64,000 nucleotides of DNA from Bradyrhizobiaceae bacterium (GCA_020544565.1 CP078014.1:1579874-1643873); one strand, 5' to 3'; shown: positions 43,173 to 52,586, counted from the stretch's first letter. Made by a program: numbers and translations. Notes: a model not told the origin generated them from the sequence alone.

Positions 43173-43822
43173 GTCTTGGTCCCGTCCCAGATGTAGTAGA
43201 CTGACGGATCGGTTCCCAATTCCTCATGCATCCGGAAATGCTGAGTTTCGGCCAGCAGCTTCGAAATATTGCTGTTCGGATCGTTGACGTCGCCGAAATG
43301 CATCGCACCCGAAATACAGGAATTGACGCAGGCCGGCGTGACGTCCGGATCGACACCGGGCGTCTGTCCGGTGACGGCGGCGAGGTCGATCCGATCCTTG
43401 CAGAACGTGCATTTGGTCGCGACCGCCAGCCGCGCGGGATCGAAGCGCGCGGTCTCGGATTCCATCGGCTCGCCGTAGGCATAGTGCGGAGTGTATTCGA
43501 TCGAGCGCGCATCATACGGGCAGGCCATGATGCAATTGGAACAACCGATGCAGAGGTCGTAATCGATGGTGACGAGACCATCCTCGCGCTGCTTCGTCGC
43601 CGTTGTCGGACAGACATGCATGCAGGGCGGATTGGCACAATGCATGCAAGCGACCGGCATAAAAGTGCGGCTCACGTCGGGAAATTCGCCGCTTTCGATA
43701 TCGAGCACGCGGCGCCATTGCACCCCCGGCGGCGTTGCGTTGGCGCTCTTGCAGGCGGCCGTGCAGGTCTGGCAGCCGACGCAGCGCCGCAGATCGATGG
43801 CCATGGCGTAGCGCTTGCTCAT
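43169..43822 (-). CDS. padC: Four-cluster iron-sulfur subunit of the molybdoenzyme
   Basis: The 217-residue ferredoxin-type protein has four Cys groups: CVGCQTCTAAC near the start, CMHCANPPCMHVCP, CIGCSNCIMACPYDA, and CTFCKDRI with a later CVNSC, the DmsB pattern for four [4Fe-4S] clusters. It carries electrons from the catalytic to the membrane subunit. No signal peptide. It overlaps the catalytic-subunit stop by four bases and the anchor gene start by four bases. Confidence 0.8.
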   Translation of the reverse strand: MSKRYAMAIDLRRCVGCQTCTAACKSANATPPGVQWRRVLDIESGEFPDVSRTFMPVACMHCANPPCMHVCPTTATKQREDGLVTIDYDLCIGCSNCIMACPYDARSIEYTPHYAYGEPMESETARFDPARLAVATKCTFCKDRIDLAAVTGQTPGVDPDVTPACVNSCISGAMHFGDVNDPNSNISKLLAETQHFRMHEELGTDPSVYYIWDGTKT

Positions 43823-46566
43823 GCAGCGGCCCTCACCATGCGCCGGATGGCGACACGCACGATATCAGCTCCCGAACCGGTGGCGTCGGTGAGTTCGAGC
43901 GACATCGGCGCGATCGTGTTCAGGCTCGCCCGCTCCATATCCCTGGCGAAGGGCGTCGCCCAATGATCGAACTGGCCGACGATGACGAGCGTGTCCGGCC
44001 GCATGCCCTGTGTCAGCGACGCCTTGCCGTAGGTCGCGCCGATATGCGAACGCACCTCGACACGATCGCCCTCGGCGATGCCGAGTTTGGCCGCCGTGTC
44101 CGCGTTGATGATAACTCCGGTATTGCCGCGTATGTTTTCGGAAATTTCGTGCATCATCGCAATCGCGGCGTTACCGCCTGCATGATACTGCATGCTCTTG
44201 GTGGTGAGCAGCCAGAACGGAAAATCCTCAATCCGTGCACCCGAATTGACCAGCTCCCGTTCCCAGCGGGCCGGCACGTTATCCCATACCGGCAGCGCGA
44301 TATATTCGGAGAGTTGCTCGTCCCACCAGTGCATCTTCTGCTCGTGCAGACGATTGCCCAATTCGCGCCCGATGCGCAGCAAGCGCTCCTGATAGGGCAA
44401 TTCGTAGCGCAGGCCCTGCTTCTCCATCGTCGGCGTCAGATACCACTGCAGACGCGACGTCGGCACGGCGTAGAACCCGTGCTCCTTGTACCAGTCGAGC
44501 CCGTGTTCCTCCCTGCCCTCTGACAGCGTTCTGGTCGCGGCGCGGCAGACCGAGTCCCAGATCTGGTCGGGCTCAGGCGGCATCGCCGGATCGAGCGAGT
44601 AATCGTAGTCCCTGCCCTGGAGGGGCGACACGCCGGCGACGCCGCGGTTGAGCGCGGCGATATATTCGGGCAACAGACCGGTGCGCTTGGCAAGTTCGGT
44701 GGTAATCCAGGTGAAATCGCGGGCCTCGCCTTGCGGCGCGACAGCGGCCTGCCGCAACACGACGCCATGACAATCCCAGAACTGCTCCATGTATTTTGTC
44801 GCGCCCATCTGGATCAGTTGCGTCGACTCGAGGTCGGTGGCTTCCGGGAGCAGCAGATCGGCCATGTAATTGGTTTCGTCGACCGTATAGGCGAAGGCGA
44901 CCATGAACGGAAAACGTGCCGCCGCCTCGACGAGCCGATGCGTCTCCCAGAACGAGATCGACGGGTTCGAGCGATAGACGATCCACATCTCCGGATAGGT
45001 CGGCTTGGGCATGGTCCAGTCGTCCGGCGCATTCTCCTGGAACATCCAGGCGAGCTGGGTCGGGCCAAGCGCCTGGCTCCAGCCGCCGTTGCGGCCGACG
45101 ATCGGCACCAGCGTCGAATGAAGGTTGCGCGTCTCCGGTACCGGACGCCAGCTGTTGCTGCCGGTCCGATTGAAATGCTGCGCCATGAATCCGTCTTCGC
45201 CCGGCTTCACACTGAGATGGCGATTCTCCTGTGGACGATTGATGCGCACCGTGGTGCCGAGCGTGCCGCCGGGATTTTCGAGCGCGCCGACCAGCATCGC
45301 GAGCACGGTGCGCGACCAGCAACACTCGAACGCGCCCCAGCCGTTGTTGACCGACTTGCCGAGTGTCACCGCCACCGGCCGGAGCGCCAGGGTCTCGCCG
45401 TCGATCTCGATCGTCGCGCCAATACTGGCGGCTTCGAGGTATTCGCCGGCGATGCGGCGAATGGTTGTGGCGGGCACGTCGCAGATTTCCGCCGCCCATT
45501 CCGGCGTGTATCGCGCAACGTGATCGACGAGCATCTGATAAGCAGTGGCACCTTCGACATTGGAATATTCGCGCCGCGCGGCGTCTGCGTCGACGGCGGC
45601 GGCGCTGGCCACGCGATAACGGCCGGCAACGGCGAGAACGGCGCCGGGCGTGTCGAAGGCCACGGCTTGCCCGCTCGCTTCGTCCCAGACCAGCGGCTTG
45701 CCGCTGACGAAATCACGCAGATAGAGCCCGTCCGGCCCGACCAGATAGGGGCAGGCGGTGCGATCACGCAGGAAGGGCACGTCGAGTTTGGCGAGCCCGT
45801 GTTCATGCAGCAGCACATGGATCAGGGCGAACATGAAGGCCGGATCGGTCTTCGGGCGGATCGGGACCCATTCGGCCGAGCAGGCGCCGGTGATGGAGAG
45901 GTGCGGCTCGACATGCACGCGCTTGTAACCGCGCACGCGCGCATCGGCGTGGCGGGTGACGGCGCAAGGGCCACCGGTCACCTCGACATTGGCGCCGAGC
46001 GAAATGATGTAGCGCGTGTTGGGCGTATCGGCAGCCACGGTGAAGGCACGGTGCCAGAATTCACCATAGAGATGTTCGGAGTGAACACATTTGACGCCCT
46101 GCCCCGAACCAAAACTGTAGTCGATCGGGCCCCAGGCCGCGAGAAACGCCGGGAAAGAACCCATGTAGTTGGCCGGGGTCCCGCCATGGCCGAAACTGAC
46201 GGCGAGACGAGGCAGACCGGACTCGTCGATTTTACCCTTGTCGCTGATGCTTTTCAGCCTGGCAGCCACAATGTCCAGCGCCTCGTCCCAGGAGATCGGC
46301 GCAAAGCCCGGATCTTCGCCGCGCCCCTTCTTCGGGTTGGTGCGCTTCATGGGCGTGAGAATTCTGTTCGGATTGTAGGTCTTCTGCACGAGACCATAGG
46401 CTTTGACGCAAACCCTGCCGTGTGCGGGGTGCACATCCTGCGCGTCGAAATTCGGTTCGATTTCGGTGGCGACGCCGTCTTCCACCTTCACTTTCATGAA
46501 GTCGGGGCCGGACACGCAATTGTAGCAGAGGCTCGGAACGCGCTTGACGTTCTTGGCGCTGCTCAT
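43819..46566 (-). CDS. padB: Molybdopterin oxidoreductase catalytic subunit, PadB-like
   Basis: The 915-residue protein of the DMSO reductase family, without a Tat signal, has a start chosen for the AGGAGA site before ATG 46566. The N-terminal cluster motif is reduced: CYNCVSGPDFMKVKVEDGVA followed by GRVCVKAYG, lacking the third Cys. Later parts include WGPIDYSFGSGQGVKCVHSE, VPIRPKTDPAFMFAL and NSWRPV, with the C-terminal domain GVIINADTAAKLGIAEGDRV. The cytoplasmic location and its B/C partners match phenylacetyl-CoA:acceptor oxidoreductase (phenylacetyl-CoA to phenylglyoxylate). Other CoA or sulfur substrates remain possible; PaaX next door favours the first. Confidence 0.72.
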   Translation of the reverse strand: MSSAKNVKRVPSLCYNCVSGPDFMKVKVEDGVATEIEPNFDAQDVHPAHGRVCVKAYGLVQKTYNPNRILTPMKRTNPKKGRGEDPGFAPISWDEALDIVAARLKSISDKGKIDESGLPRLAVSFGHGGTPANYMGSFPAFLAAWGPIDYSFGSGQGVKCVHSEHLYGEFWHRAFTVAADTPNTRYIISLGANVEVTGGPCAVTRHADARVRGYKRVHVEPHLSITGACSAEWVPIRPKTDPAFMFALIHVLLHEHGLAKLDVPFLRDRTACPYLVGPDGLYLRDFVSGKPLVWDEASGQAVAFDTPGAVLAVAGRYRVASAAAVDADAARREYSNVEGATAYQMLVDHVARYTPEWAAEICDVPATTIRRIAGEYLEAASIGATIEIDGETLALRPVAVTLGKSVNNGWGAFECCWSRTVLAMLVGALENPGGTLGTTVRINRPQENRHLSVKPGEDGFMAQHFNRTGSNSWRPVPETRNLHSTLVPIVGRNGGWSQALGPTQLAWMFQENAPDDWTMPKPTYPEMWIVYRSNPSISFWETHRLVEAAARFPFMVAFAYTVDETNYMADLLLPEATDLESTQLIQMGATKYMEQFWDCHGVVLRQAAVAPQGEARDFTWITTELAKRTGLLPEYIAALNRGVAGVSPLQGRDYDYSLDPAMPPEPDQIWDSVCRAATRTLSEGREEHGLDWYKEHGFYAVPTSRLQWYLTPTMEKQGLRYELPYQERLLRIGRELGNRLHEQKMHWWDEQLSEYIALPVWDNVPARWERELVNSGARIEDFPFWLLTTKSMQYHAGGNAAIAMMHEISENIRGNTGVIINADTAAKLGIAEGDRVEVRSHIGATYGKASLTQGMRPDTLVIVGQFDHWATPFARDMERASLNTIAPMSLELTDATGSGADIVRVAIRRMVRAAA

Positions 46567-46659
46567 CGCGTTCTCCTCAACCATTTACGCGGAGTCGCAT
46601 TTCGCCACCCGCCTTCCCTGGAACATTCCCTGTCGGCATTTTGGCATGCATTGAATTAA

Positions 46660-46699
46660 TGATACATATTTCATAGTCAAACGTCAACAATCTGTATCA
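46660..46699. promoter_or_regulatory. Candidate PaaX operator
   Basis: TGATACA (46660-46666) and TGTATCA (46693-46699) face each other across 26 bases, about 94-134 bases upstream of the padB-like start. A wide-spaced RTGATWC dyad is the kind of site described for PaaX; I rely on memory for that, so the assignment is tentative. Confidence 0.5.
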
Positions 46700-46794
46700 C
46701 GTTGCATGACGAGGTAATGCAGGGAACCGGCGCTTGTCCACTTGACTCGTTTCCACGAGCCCTTCTCGTCTCGCTGCCCTCGCGATGGTCAAAC

Positions 46795-46841
46795 AAAAAA
46801 AATGGCCTGCCATTCGAAGTCAAGGATCGGATGGCAGGCCA
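46795..46841 (-). terminator. Intrinsic terminator on the minus strand in the control region
   Basis: Stem tggcctgccat (46803-46813) pairs with atggcaggcca (46831-46841) over a 17-base loop. On the minus strand it is followed by T8 (A8 at 46795-46802). No protein gene ends here on that strand, so it terminates either an unannotated transcript or read-through from the right. Confidence 0.7.
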
Positions 46842-46970
46842 AGTCAGAGGGAAAAGCGAACCGGAGAAATCCTTCATTGCCCGGACCCTATCGTCCGACG
46901 ATCAGGTGCAGCGGCGCTCGCTGCCTTCGAGTTCGTAAGCGCTATTATGGCAGCTTCGCCGCCGGCCAAA

Positions 46971-46984
46971 ATGACTTCGGTCAA
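46971..46984. promoter_or_regulatory. Crp/Fnr-type box upstream of iorA
   Basis: ATGAC-ttcg-GTCAA, one mismatch from TTGAC-N4-GTCAA, 184 bases before the iorA start and 130-180 bases from the terminator at 46795-46841. It could act on either strand. Confidence 0.5.
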
Positions 46985-47168
46985 GTATCGATTCTAATTT
47001 TTGTACTCAAATGCCGAAATCGGTCGGCGGGGCTGCCAACGGAGTCCGACGCGTTCGCCCTCACCGTCCGCTCCGGCTCACGACGCAGTCAACTTGCTGA
47101 GCGGCCGCAAAGACACGACTCATATCCTGAATATTGCGCCCGGGTATCGCCGGCAAGGAGCAGAGGTT

Positions 47169-49319
47169 ATGGCGGAGCGCTCGTTCAAGAAGGAAGTGGA
47201 GTTGTTGCGGCTGGGGGCCGGGCAGGAGTTCAAAGGTGAAGGCATTCTGGCCGTCACCAAGGCGCTGCTGCAGTCGGGCGTCAGCTACGTCGCGGGTTAT
47301 CAGGGCGCACCGATCTCGCACCTCGTCGACGTATTGTCAGATGCTGCTGACATTCTCGACGAGCTCGGTATTCGCTTCGAGATGAGCGCCAATGAGGCGA
47401 CAGCGGCCGCGACGCTGGCCGCTTCGGTGAACTATCCGCTTCGCGGCGCGGTGACGTTCAAGGGCGCCGTCGGCACCAACGTCGCATCCGACGCCCTGGC
47501 GAATTTGTCCTCCAGTGGCGTCACCGGCGGGGCTTTGATCATTCTGGGAGAGGATTACGGTGAAGGCTCCTCGATCATGCAGGAGCGAAGCCACGCCTTC
47601 GCGATGAAATCGCAAATCTGGCTGCTCGATCCGCGTCCGAACCTGCCGTCGATTGTCAGGGCCGTCGAAACGGGCTTTCGCCTGTCCGAAGCGTCGAACA
47701 CGCCGGTGATGCTGGCATTGCGTATCCGCGCCTGCCACGTCTACGGGACTTTCACGGCACAAGACAATGTGCGACCGGCCTTCACGACGCAGGATGCCCG
47801 CAACTCGCCACGGCGTGACACTGACCGTATCGTGCTGCCACCGGCAAGCTATCTGCATGAGAGGGAGAAGGTCGAACAGCGCTGGCCTGCAGCGGTGAAA
47901 TTCATCGAAGAACGCCGGTTGAACGAGGTTTTCGCTGGTGACGTCGACGACATCGGAATCGTCGTGCAAGGCGGTATCTACAACACTCTGATGCGGGCGC
48001 TGCAAACGATGGGGCTCGCGGATGCCTTTGGCGAGACCCGTATACCGCTCTATGTCCTGAACGTCACCTACCCCCTGGTGGACTCGGAAATTGTCGAATT
48101 CTACAAGGGCAAGCGCGCCGTTCTCCTCGTCGAGGAAGGCCAGCCGGAATTTATCGAACACTCGATCAACACCATTCTGCGCCGCGCTGCCGTGCAGACG
48201 CGCTGCGAAGGAAAGAGCATGCTGCCTTTGGCCGGAGAGTATACCGGCGCCGTGATCAAGGCGGGGCTCGTCAGATTTCTGCGCACCTATCGCCCCGATC
48301 TCTTGCCGCCCCAAGAGCCAACGCCGGCAAGTGCCCGGATCGAAGCGGCGATATCATCGGTTGCACCGCATGTGCAGGGCCGCCCGCCATCGTTTTGCAC
48401 GGGCTGTCCGGAGCGCCCGATCTTCGCCGCCATCAAGCTCGCAGAACGAGAACTGGGCCAGCATCACATCAGTTGCGACATCGGCTGCCATCTGTTCTCG
48501 ACACTGCCACCGTTCGAGGTTGGCAATACCGTGGTGGGATACGGTCTCGGCGGCGCCGGGGCATCGGCGATGGGCGCGGCCGGCGGCAAACGCGCGATCT
48601 CGATTCTGGGTGATGGCGGATTTTGGCATAACGGACTGGTCTCCTCGGTCGGCAACGCCGTGTTCAACAAGAACGACGGCGTCCAGATCATCATCGACAA
48701 CGGCTACTCGGCGGCAACCGGCGGTCAGGACATCATGTCGTCGGAAGCGGACAACCGCTGGCGCGCGACGAAAAACACGATCGAGCGCGCGGTGCGGGGC
48801 GTCGGGGTGCGCTGGACCCGCACGATCTCGAACACCTACAACGTGGCGAGGATGCGCGATACGCTGAGGGAAGCCTTGCTGACCGTAACCAACGGCCCCA
48901 AAGTGATCATCGCGCGTTCCGAATGCATGCTGAACCGGCAGCGCCGCGAGCGGCCACTTCTGCAACAGCGAATGAAGGCGGGCCTGCGCACGGTGCAGGA
49001 GAAATTCGGCGTCGATCATGATACCTGTACGGGCGATCATTCCTGCATCCGTCTTTCGGGCTGCCCCTCGCTGACAATTGCACCCAATCCGGACCAATTG
49101 CGGCGGGAACCAGTGACGAAAGTCCTTCAGTCCTGCGTAGGTTGCGGACTTTGCGGGGAAGTTGCCCATGCGGCCGTGCTGTGCCCGTCCTTCTACCGCG
49201 CCTCGATCGTGACCAATCCATCGAGGTGGGAACGCGCGCGTGCCGCTGTTCGGACGGCTGTGATATCTGCCTTACAGAAGCGCCTCGCCAAGACAAACAT
49301 GGCCGGAGTCCGGGTATGA
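47169..49319 (+). CDS. iorA: Indolepyruvate ferredoxin oxidoreductase alpha subunit
   Basis: The 716-residue catalytic subunit of a 2-oxoacid:ferredoxin oxidoreductase converts indole- or phenylpyruvate, CoA and ferredoxin to the arylacetyl-CoA and CO2. The pyrimidine part near the N-terminus has QGAPISHLVDVL and FEMSANEATAAATLAA. The TPP-binding middle has FCTGCPERPIFAAIKL and ISILGDGGFWHNGL. Two cluster motifs near the end are CTGDHSCIRLSGCPSL and CVGCGLCGEVAHAAVLCPSF. Start at ATG 47169 (MAERSFKKEVELLRLG); the frame upstream is not family-like. ATGA overlap with iorB. Confidence 0.88.
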   Translation: MAERSFKKEVELLRLGAGQEFKGEGILAVTKALLQSGVSYVAGYQGAPISHLVDVLSDAADILDELGIRFEMSANEATAAATLAASVNYPLRGAVTFKGAVGTNVASDALANLSSSGVTGGALIILGEDYGEGSSIMQERSHAFAMKSQIWLLDPRPNLPSIVRAVETGFRLSEASNTPVMLALRIRACHVYGTFTAQDNVRPAFTTQDARNSPRRDTDRIVLPPASYLHEREKVEQRWPAAVKFIEERRLNEVFAGDVDDIGIVVQGGIYNTLMRALQTMGLADAFGETRIPLYVLNVTYPLVDSEIVEFYKGKRAVLLVEEGQPEFIEHSINTILRRAAVQTRCEGKSMLPLAGEYTGAVIKAGLVRFLRTYRPDLLPPQEPTPASARIEAAISSVAPHVQGRPPSFCTGCPERPIFAAIKLAERELGQHHISCDIGCHLFSTLPPFEVGNTVVGYGLGGAGASAMGAAGGKRAISILGDGGFWHNGLVSSVGNAVFNKNDGVQIIIDNGYSAATGGQDIMSSEADNRWRATKNTIERAVRGVGVRWTRTISNTYNVARMRDTLREALLTVTNGPKVIIARSECMLNRQRRERPLLQQRMKAGLRTVQEKFGVDHDTCTGDHSCIRLSGCPSLTIAPNPDQLRREPVTKVLQSCVGCGLCGEVAHAAVLCPSFYRASIVTNPSRWERARAAVRTAVISALQKRLAKTNMAGVRV

Positions 49320-50839
49320 ATACGGCGAAGCCGATCAATATCGCAATTCTCGCAATGGGCGGCGAAGGGGGCGGAGTGCTGACCGACTGGCTGGTGCGAG
49401 TCGGCGAAGGGGGCGGCTATCTCGCCCAAACGACGTCGGTGCCAGGTGTCTCACAGCGGACGGGCGCCACCATCTACTATATCGAACTGTTTCCGAAAAG
49501 CGCCCTGCCCCAACGAGGGCAGATGCCGGTGCTGGGATTGATGCCGATGCCGGGCGACATCGACCTGGTCGTCGCATCGGAACTGATGGAAGCCGGCCGC
49601 GCCATTCAACGCGGTCTGGTCACACCGGATCGCACCCATTGCGTGGCATCGACGCACCGGGTCTATTCCATGACGGAAAAGACCGCGCTGGGAGACGCAC
49701 GCGTCGATGCGGAGGCCCTTATTGAAGGTTGCAAGGCCGCGGCTCGGAAATTTACCGGCTTCGATATGGCGAGGCTGGCGGAGGCGAATAAGAGCGTGAT
49801 CTGCGCTGCGCTGTTCGGCGCCATCGCCGGATCGCGGGCGCTTCCGTTCCCACGTGAGGCTTATGAATCCGCCATTCGCAGCGACGGTGTTGGTGTCAAC
49901 GCGAGCCTCGCAGCATTTGCGGCGGCATTTGCCGTGGCCGAGGGGCACGCGGCCCCCGACACAGCTTCAGACCATCGTCCGAATCAAACGCCAAGCGAGT
50001 TGGTCAAGGTTCTGCCCAACCTTCCGAACGGCGAAGTCCGGACGCTCGTCATGGCAGGTGTCGAACGCACGGCCGATTATCAGGACGATTCCTATGCACG
50101 GGAGTATCTCGAGCGGCTCAAACCGTTTATCGACTTGACCGAACCCATGGCAGATATCGGACAAAAGCTTCTCTCGGAGGTCGCCCGTCAACTCGCTCTG
50201 GGAATGACCTACGAGGACACGGTACGGGTTGCCGAACTCAAGATCCGAGGCGCCCGGTTCGACCGCGTGCGCATGGAAGTCGGCGCCGATCCCGGCCAGA
50301 TCGTCGAGATCGTCGAATTCATGCATCCTCGCGTCGAAGAGATCGCCGATACCATGCCCGCGGCGATCGGGCGGTGGGTCTTGCGCAACAGACAGGCCAA
50401 AGCCCTCCTGACCCGGCTGACGTCGCGCGGGCGCAAGGTGCGCACAACCTCCCTGCGCGGTTTTCTGTTGCTCTATCTCGTTGCATTGCTCAAGCCGTTC
50501 CGGCGCGGATCGCTACGCTATGACCGTGAGACGCGTTTTCTGACGCAATGGATGGAAATTGTCCGCAAGGCGGCCCGCATCGATGCCTCCCTTGCAATCG
50601 AGCTGGCCCATTTGCGCAATCTCGTCAAAGGCTATGGCGATACTTGCGAGCATGGACGCTTCAAATATCAGACGATCTGCTCTTTCGTGTCTGACGATCT
50701 CGGCAGTCCGTCCGCCGCGATGCACCTCAAAGCTCTCACTGCTGCAGCCGAGAAGGACGAGAATGGCGCGGCGCTTCGCGCGGAAATCGACAGATTGTCC
50801 CGCACCCGAAGGCTGGAGACGGCAGGCATCGGAAACTGA
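49316..50839 (+). CDS. iorB: Indolepyruvate oxidoreductase beta subunit, long form
   Basis: The 507-residue product has the gamma-type domain first (MNTAKPINIAILAMGGEGGG to about residue 200, with TTSVPGVSQRTGATIYYIEL). It is followed by a C-terminal region of about 290 residues, with GMTYEDTVRVAELKIRGAR and then LLLYLVALLKPFRRGSLRYD, an uncharacterised domain often fused to IorB in proteobacteria. It pairs with IorA. The ATG overlaps the iorA TGA. Translation of the C-terminal part without the first domain seems unlikely. Confidence 0.82.
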   Translation: MNTAKPINIAILAMGGEGGGVLTDWLVRVGEGGGYLAQTTSVPGVSQRTGATIYYIELFPKSALPQRGQMPVLGLMPMPGDIDLVVASELMEAGRAIQRGLVTPDRTHCVASTHRVYSMTEKTALGDARVDAEALIEGCKAAARKFTGFDMARLAEANKSVICAALFGAIAGSRALPFPREAYESAIRSDGVGVNASLAAFAAAFAVAEGHAAPDTASDHRPNQTPSELVKVLPNLPNGEVRTLVMAGVERTADYQDDSYAREYLERLKPFIDLTEPMADIGQKLLSEVARQLALGMTYEDTVRVAELKIRGARFDRVRMEVGADPGQIVEIVEFMHPRVEEIADTMPAAIGRWVLRNRQAKALLTRLTSRGRKVRTTSLRGFLLLYLVALLKPFRRGSLRYDRETRFLTQWMEIVRKAARIDASLAIELAHLRNLVKGYGDTCEHGRFKYQTICSFVSDDLGSPSAAMHLKALTAAAEKDENGAALRAEIDRLSRTRRLETAGIGN

Positions 50840-50951
50840 CGCCCTCCCCTGAAGCCGTCGCCCTGAAACAGGGCTTGCGACTGCGCGTGCCGAAAACTTC
50901 GCGTTCCCGCAAGGGCTCGGTCGATCGAGAAGGCGCGGTGAACTCCTGCCA

Positions 50952-51419
50952 TCAACCAATGATGTAGGCTGCCGAACCGGTGGCAATCTGCTCTTCCGCG
51001 TCGTTGACGAGTTCCGTATGGGCCACCGCAACGCGGCCGCCGATCCTCACCACGCGACCCGTCGCCACGAAATGGAGGCCGCGCCCCGGCCGCAGGTAAT
51101 CAACGCGCAGGTCGATGGTGCCGATATTCGGAAAATGCCGCGGGAGCGACGCTTCGGCCTTGTCGGCGAACGAGGCCAGAGCGATGGCAAGGCCGCCCAC
51201 CACATCCAGGGTAGCCGAGATCACCCCGCCGTGCAGAATTTGGCGAACCGGGTTACCAACCAACTCCGGCCGCATATCGAATCTCAGCCGCGGCGCCTTG
51301 GGGTCGAGCGAATCGACCTTCAGACCGAGCACGCGATTGAACGGAATCATCTGTTCGACGGCACGCCCGATTTCCGTCTCGATGCCTTCAATTTCCCGCC
51401 GGCTGCTCATATCGATCAT
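50952..51419 (-). CDS. Hotdog-fold thioesterase
   Basis: The 155-residue PaaI/YiiD-like protein has the core NPVRQILHGGVISATLDVVG, with the Gly-rich turn HGG and a following helix. Its strands include TIDLRVDYLRPGRGLHFVA and ARVVRIGGRVAVAHTEL-type segments. It hydrolyses acyl-CoA thioesters; here a release of stalled aryl- or alicyclic-CoA is plausible. Starts at 51419 (MIDMSSRREIEG) or 51410. Antiparallel to its neighbours, so not in their operons. Confidence 0.8.
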   Translation of the reverse strand: MIDMSSRREIEGIETEIGRAVEQMIPFNRVLGLKVDSLDPKAPRLRFDMRPELVGNPVRQILHGGVISATLDVVGGLAIALASFADKAEASLPRHFPNIGTIDLRVDYLRPGRGLHFVATGRVVRIGGRVAVAHTELVNDAEEQIATGSAAYIIG

Positions 51420-51791
51420 CCTAATCCGGAGCCTCTCGCCCTCCCATACCGGAAAAAGAGACTGTTGCCTCGCCAAAGCAACGGCTCGACTCCGGCGTGA
51501 AGGCTGTCGAAGAAGCCATACACTGACTTCCCGGGCAGGTGTACCAGCAAGTGCAAACTGTCCCGCTCTAAGCGAAGATCGCTTGACAAAAATCAACTGC
51601 GGCAACCGATCTTTCCTTCATTTTGGCGCCGACAGATTGAATTGACAACGCGAGTCGTCCGCATGACGCTGCCCGACTGGGTACATTGAGCATCTGAAAT
51701 CGCGAACGTTTTCCTTCCCGCCTGACGATAACGACAAGCAGCGCACCCGGTTGCGCCGCGCGAAGCAAACCTTGAACTGAAGGAGACCGAG
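51420..51791. other. Intergenic region upstream of the BadI-like gene
   Basis: 372 bases between a minus-strand thioesterase gene and the plus-strand hydrolase gene. It contains the Crp/Fnr-type box at 51583-51596. No convincing coding frame; the right end carries GAAGGAGA before ATG 51792. Confidence 0.5.
51583..51596. promoter_or_regulatory. Crp/Fnr-type box upstream of the BadI-like gene
   Basis: TTGAC-aaaa-ATCAA, a 5-4-5 near-palindrome, 195 bases before the start at 51792 and 163 bases before the thioesterase start on the other strand. Confidence 0.6.
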
Positions 51792-52586
51792 ATGACCGGC
51801 ATCAGCGCATACATTGACCTCCTGTACGAGGAGCGCGACGGCATCGCGACAATCACCATCAATCGACCAGACAAGCTCAATGCATTTCGCGGCCAGACTT
51901 GCGACGAACTGATCGATGCCTTGAACCGCGCCGCCTGGAACGCGCAAGTCGGCGTGATTGTCCTGACCGGCGCGGGTAAACGGGCGTTCTGCACGGGCGG
52001 TGACCAGTCGGCGCATGATGGCAGTTATGACGGCCGCGGCACCATCGGTCTGCCCGTGGAAGCGCTGCACGCCATCATCCGGGTGGCACCGAAGCCCGTG
52101 ATCGCCAAAGTGTACGGCTTCGCGATCGGCGGCGGCAATGTGCTGGCGACACTGTGCGACCTGACGATCGCCGCGGAAAGCGCCCAGTTCGGTCAGGTCG
52201 GTCCCAAAGTCGGCTCCGTCGATCCGGGCTTCGGCACCGCCTATCTGGCCCGGATCGTCGGGGAGAAGAAAGCGCGCGAGATCTGGTATCTGTGCCGCCG
52301 TTACAGCGCCACCGAAGCGGCCGCGATGGGGCTCGTCAACAAAGTGGTGCCTGACGATCAACTCGATGCCGAGGTCGAAACCTGGTGCCGCGAGATCATG
52401 GATCGCAGTCCGACAGCGATTGCGATCGCCAAGCGATCATTCAACGCCGATAGCGATTCGATCGCCGGCATAGGGGCGCTCGGCATGCAGGCGCTCAAGC
52501 TTTACTATGACACGGAAGAGTCGAAGGAAGGCGTGCGCGCTTTTAACGAAAAGCGAAAGCCGGAATTCCGAAAATACGCGAAGTGA
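51792..52586 (+). CDS. badI: BadI-like 2-ketocyclohexanecarboxyl-CoA hydrolase
   Basis: The 264-residue crotonase-family protein is closely similar in pattern to Rhodopseudomonas BadI, which opens the ring of 2-ketocyclohexanecarboxyl-CoA to pimelyl-CoA. Landmarks: TINRPDKLNAFRGQTCDELI, KRAFCTGGDQSAHDG then YDGRGTIGLPVEAL, FAIGGGNVLATLCDLTIAAE, FGQVGPKVGSVDPGFGTAYL and the tail NEKRKPEFRKYAK. MenB is a related family, but the listed positions follow BadI. Start at ATG 51792 after GAAGGAGA. It could also act on related alicyclic substrates. Confidence 0.85.
   Translation: MTGISAYIDLLYEERDGIATITINRPDKLNAFRGQTCDELIDALNRAAWNAQVGVIVLTGAGKRAFCTGGDQSAHDGSYDGRGTIGLPVEALHAIIRVAPKPVIAKVYGFAIGGGNVLATLCDLTIAAESAQFGQVGPKVGSVDPGFGTAYLARIVGEKKAREIWYLCRRYSATEAAAMGLVNKVVPDDQLDAEVETWCREIMDRSPTAIAIAKRSFNADSDSIAGIGALGMQALKLYYDTEESKEGVRAFNEKRKPEFRKYAK

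Larger units (their letters stand above)
46567..47168. other. Divergent control region between the molybdoenzyme and IorAB operons
   Basis: About 600 bases without a gene. It holds a long-spaced inverted repeat (46660-46699), a minus-strand intrinsic terminator (46795-46841) and a Crp/Fnr-like box (46971-46984). Frames inside are weak. The length and terminator leave room for a small RNA on the minus strand. Confidence 0.5.

Noticed and set aside
44731..46659. 642-codon frame opposite the molybdoenzyme gene
   Set aside because: Low-complexity antisense frame with no motif; the minus-strand reading has clear molybdopterin-family features.
46740..46760. TTGACTCG near 46741 as another Crp/Fnr site
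   Set aside because: There is no complementary TCAA half at the right spacing.
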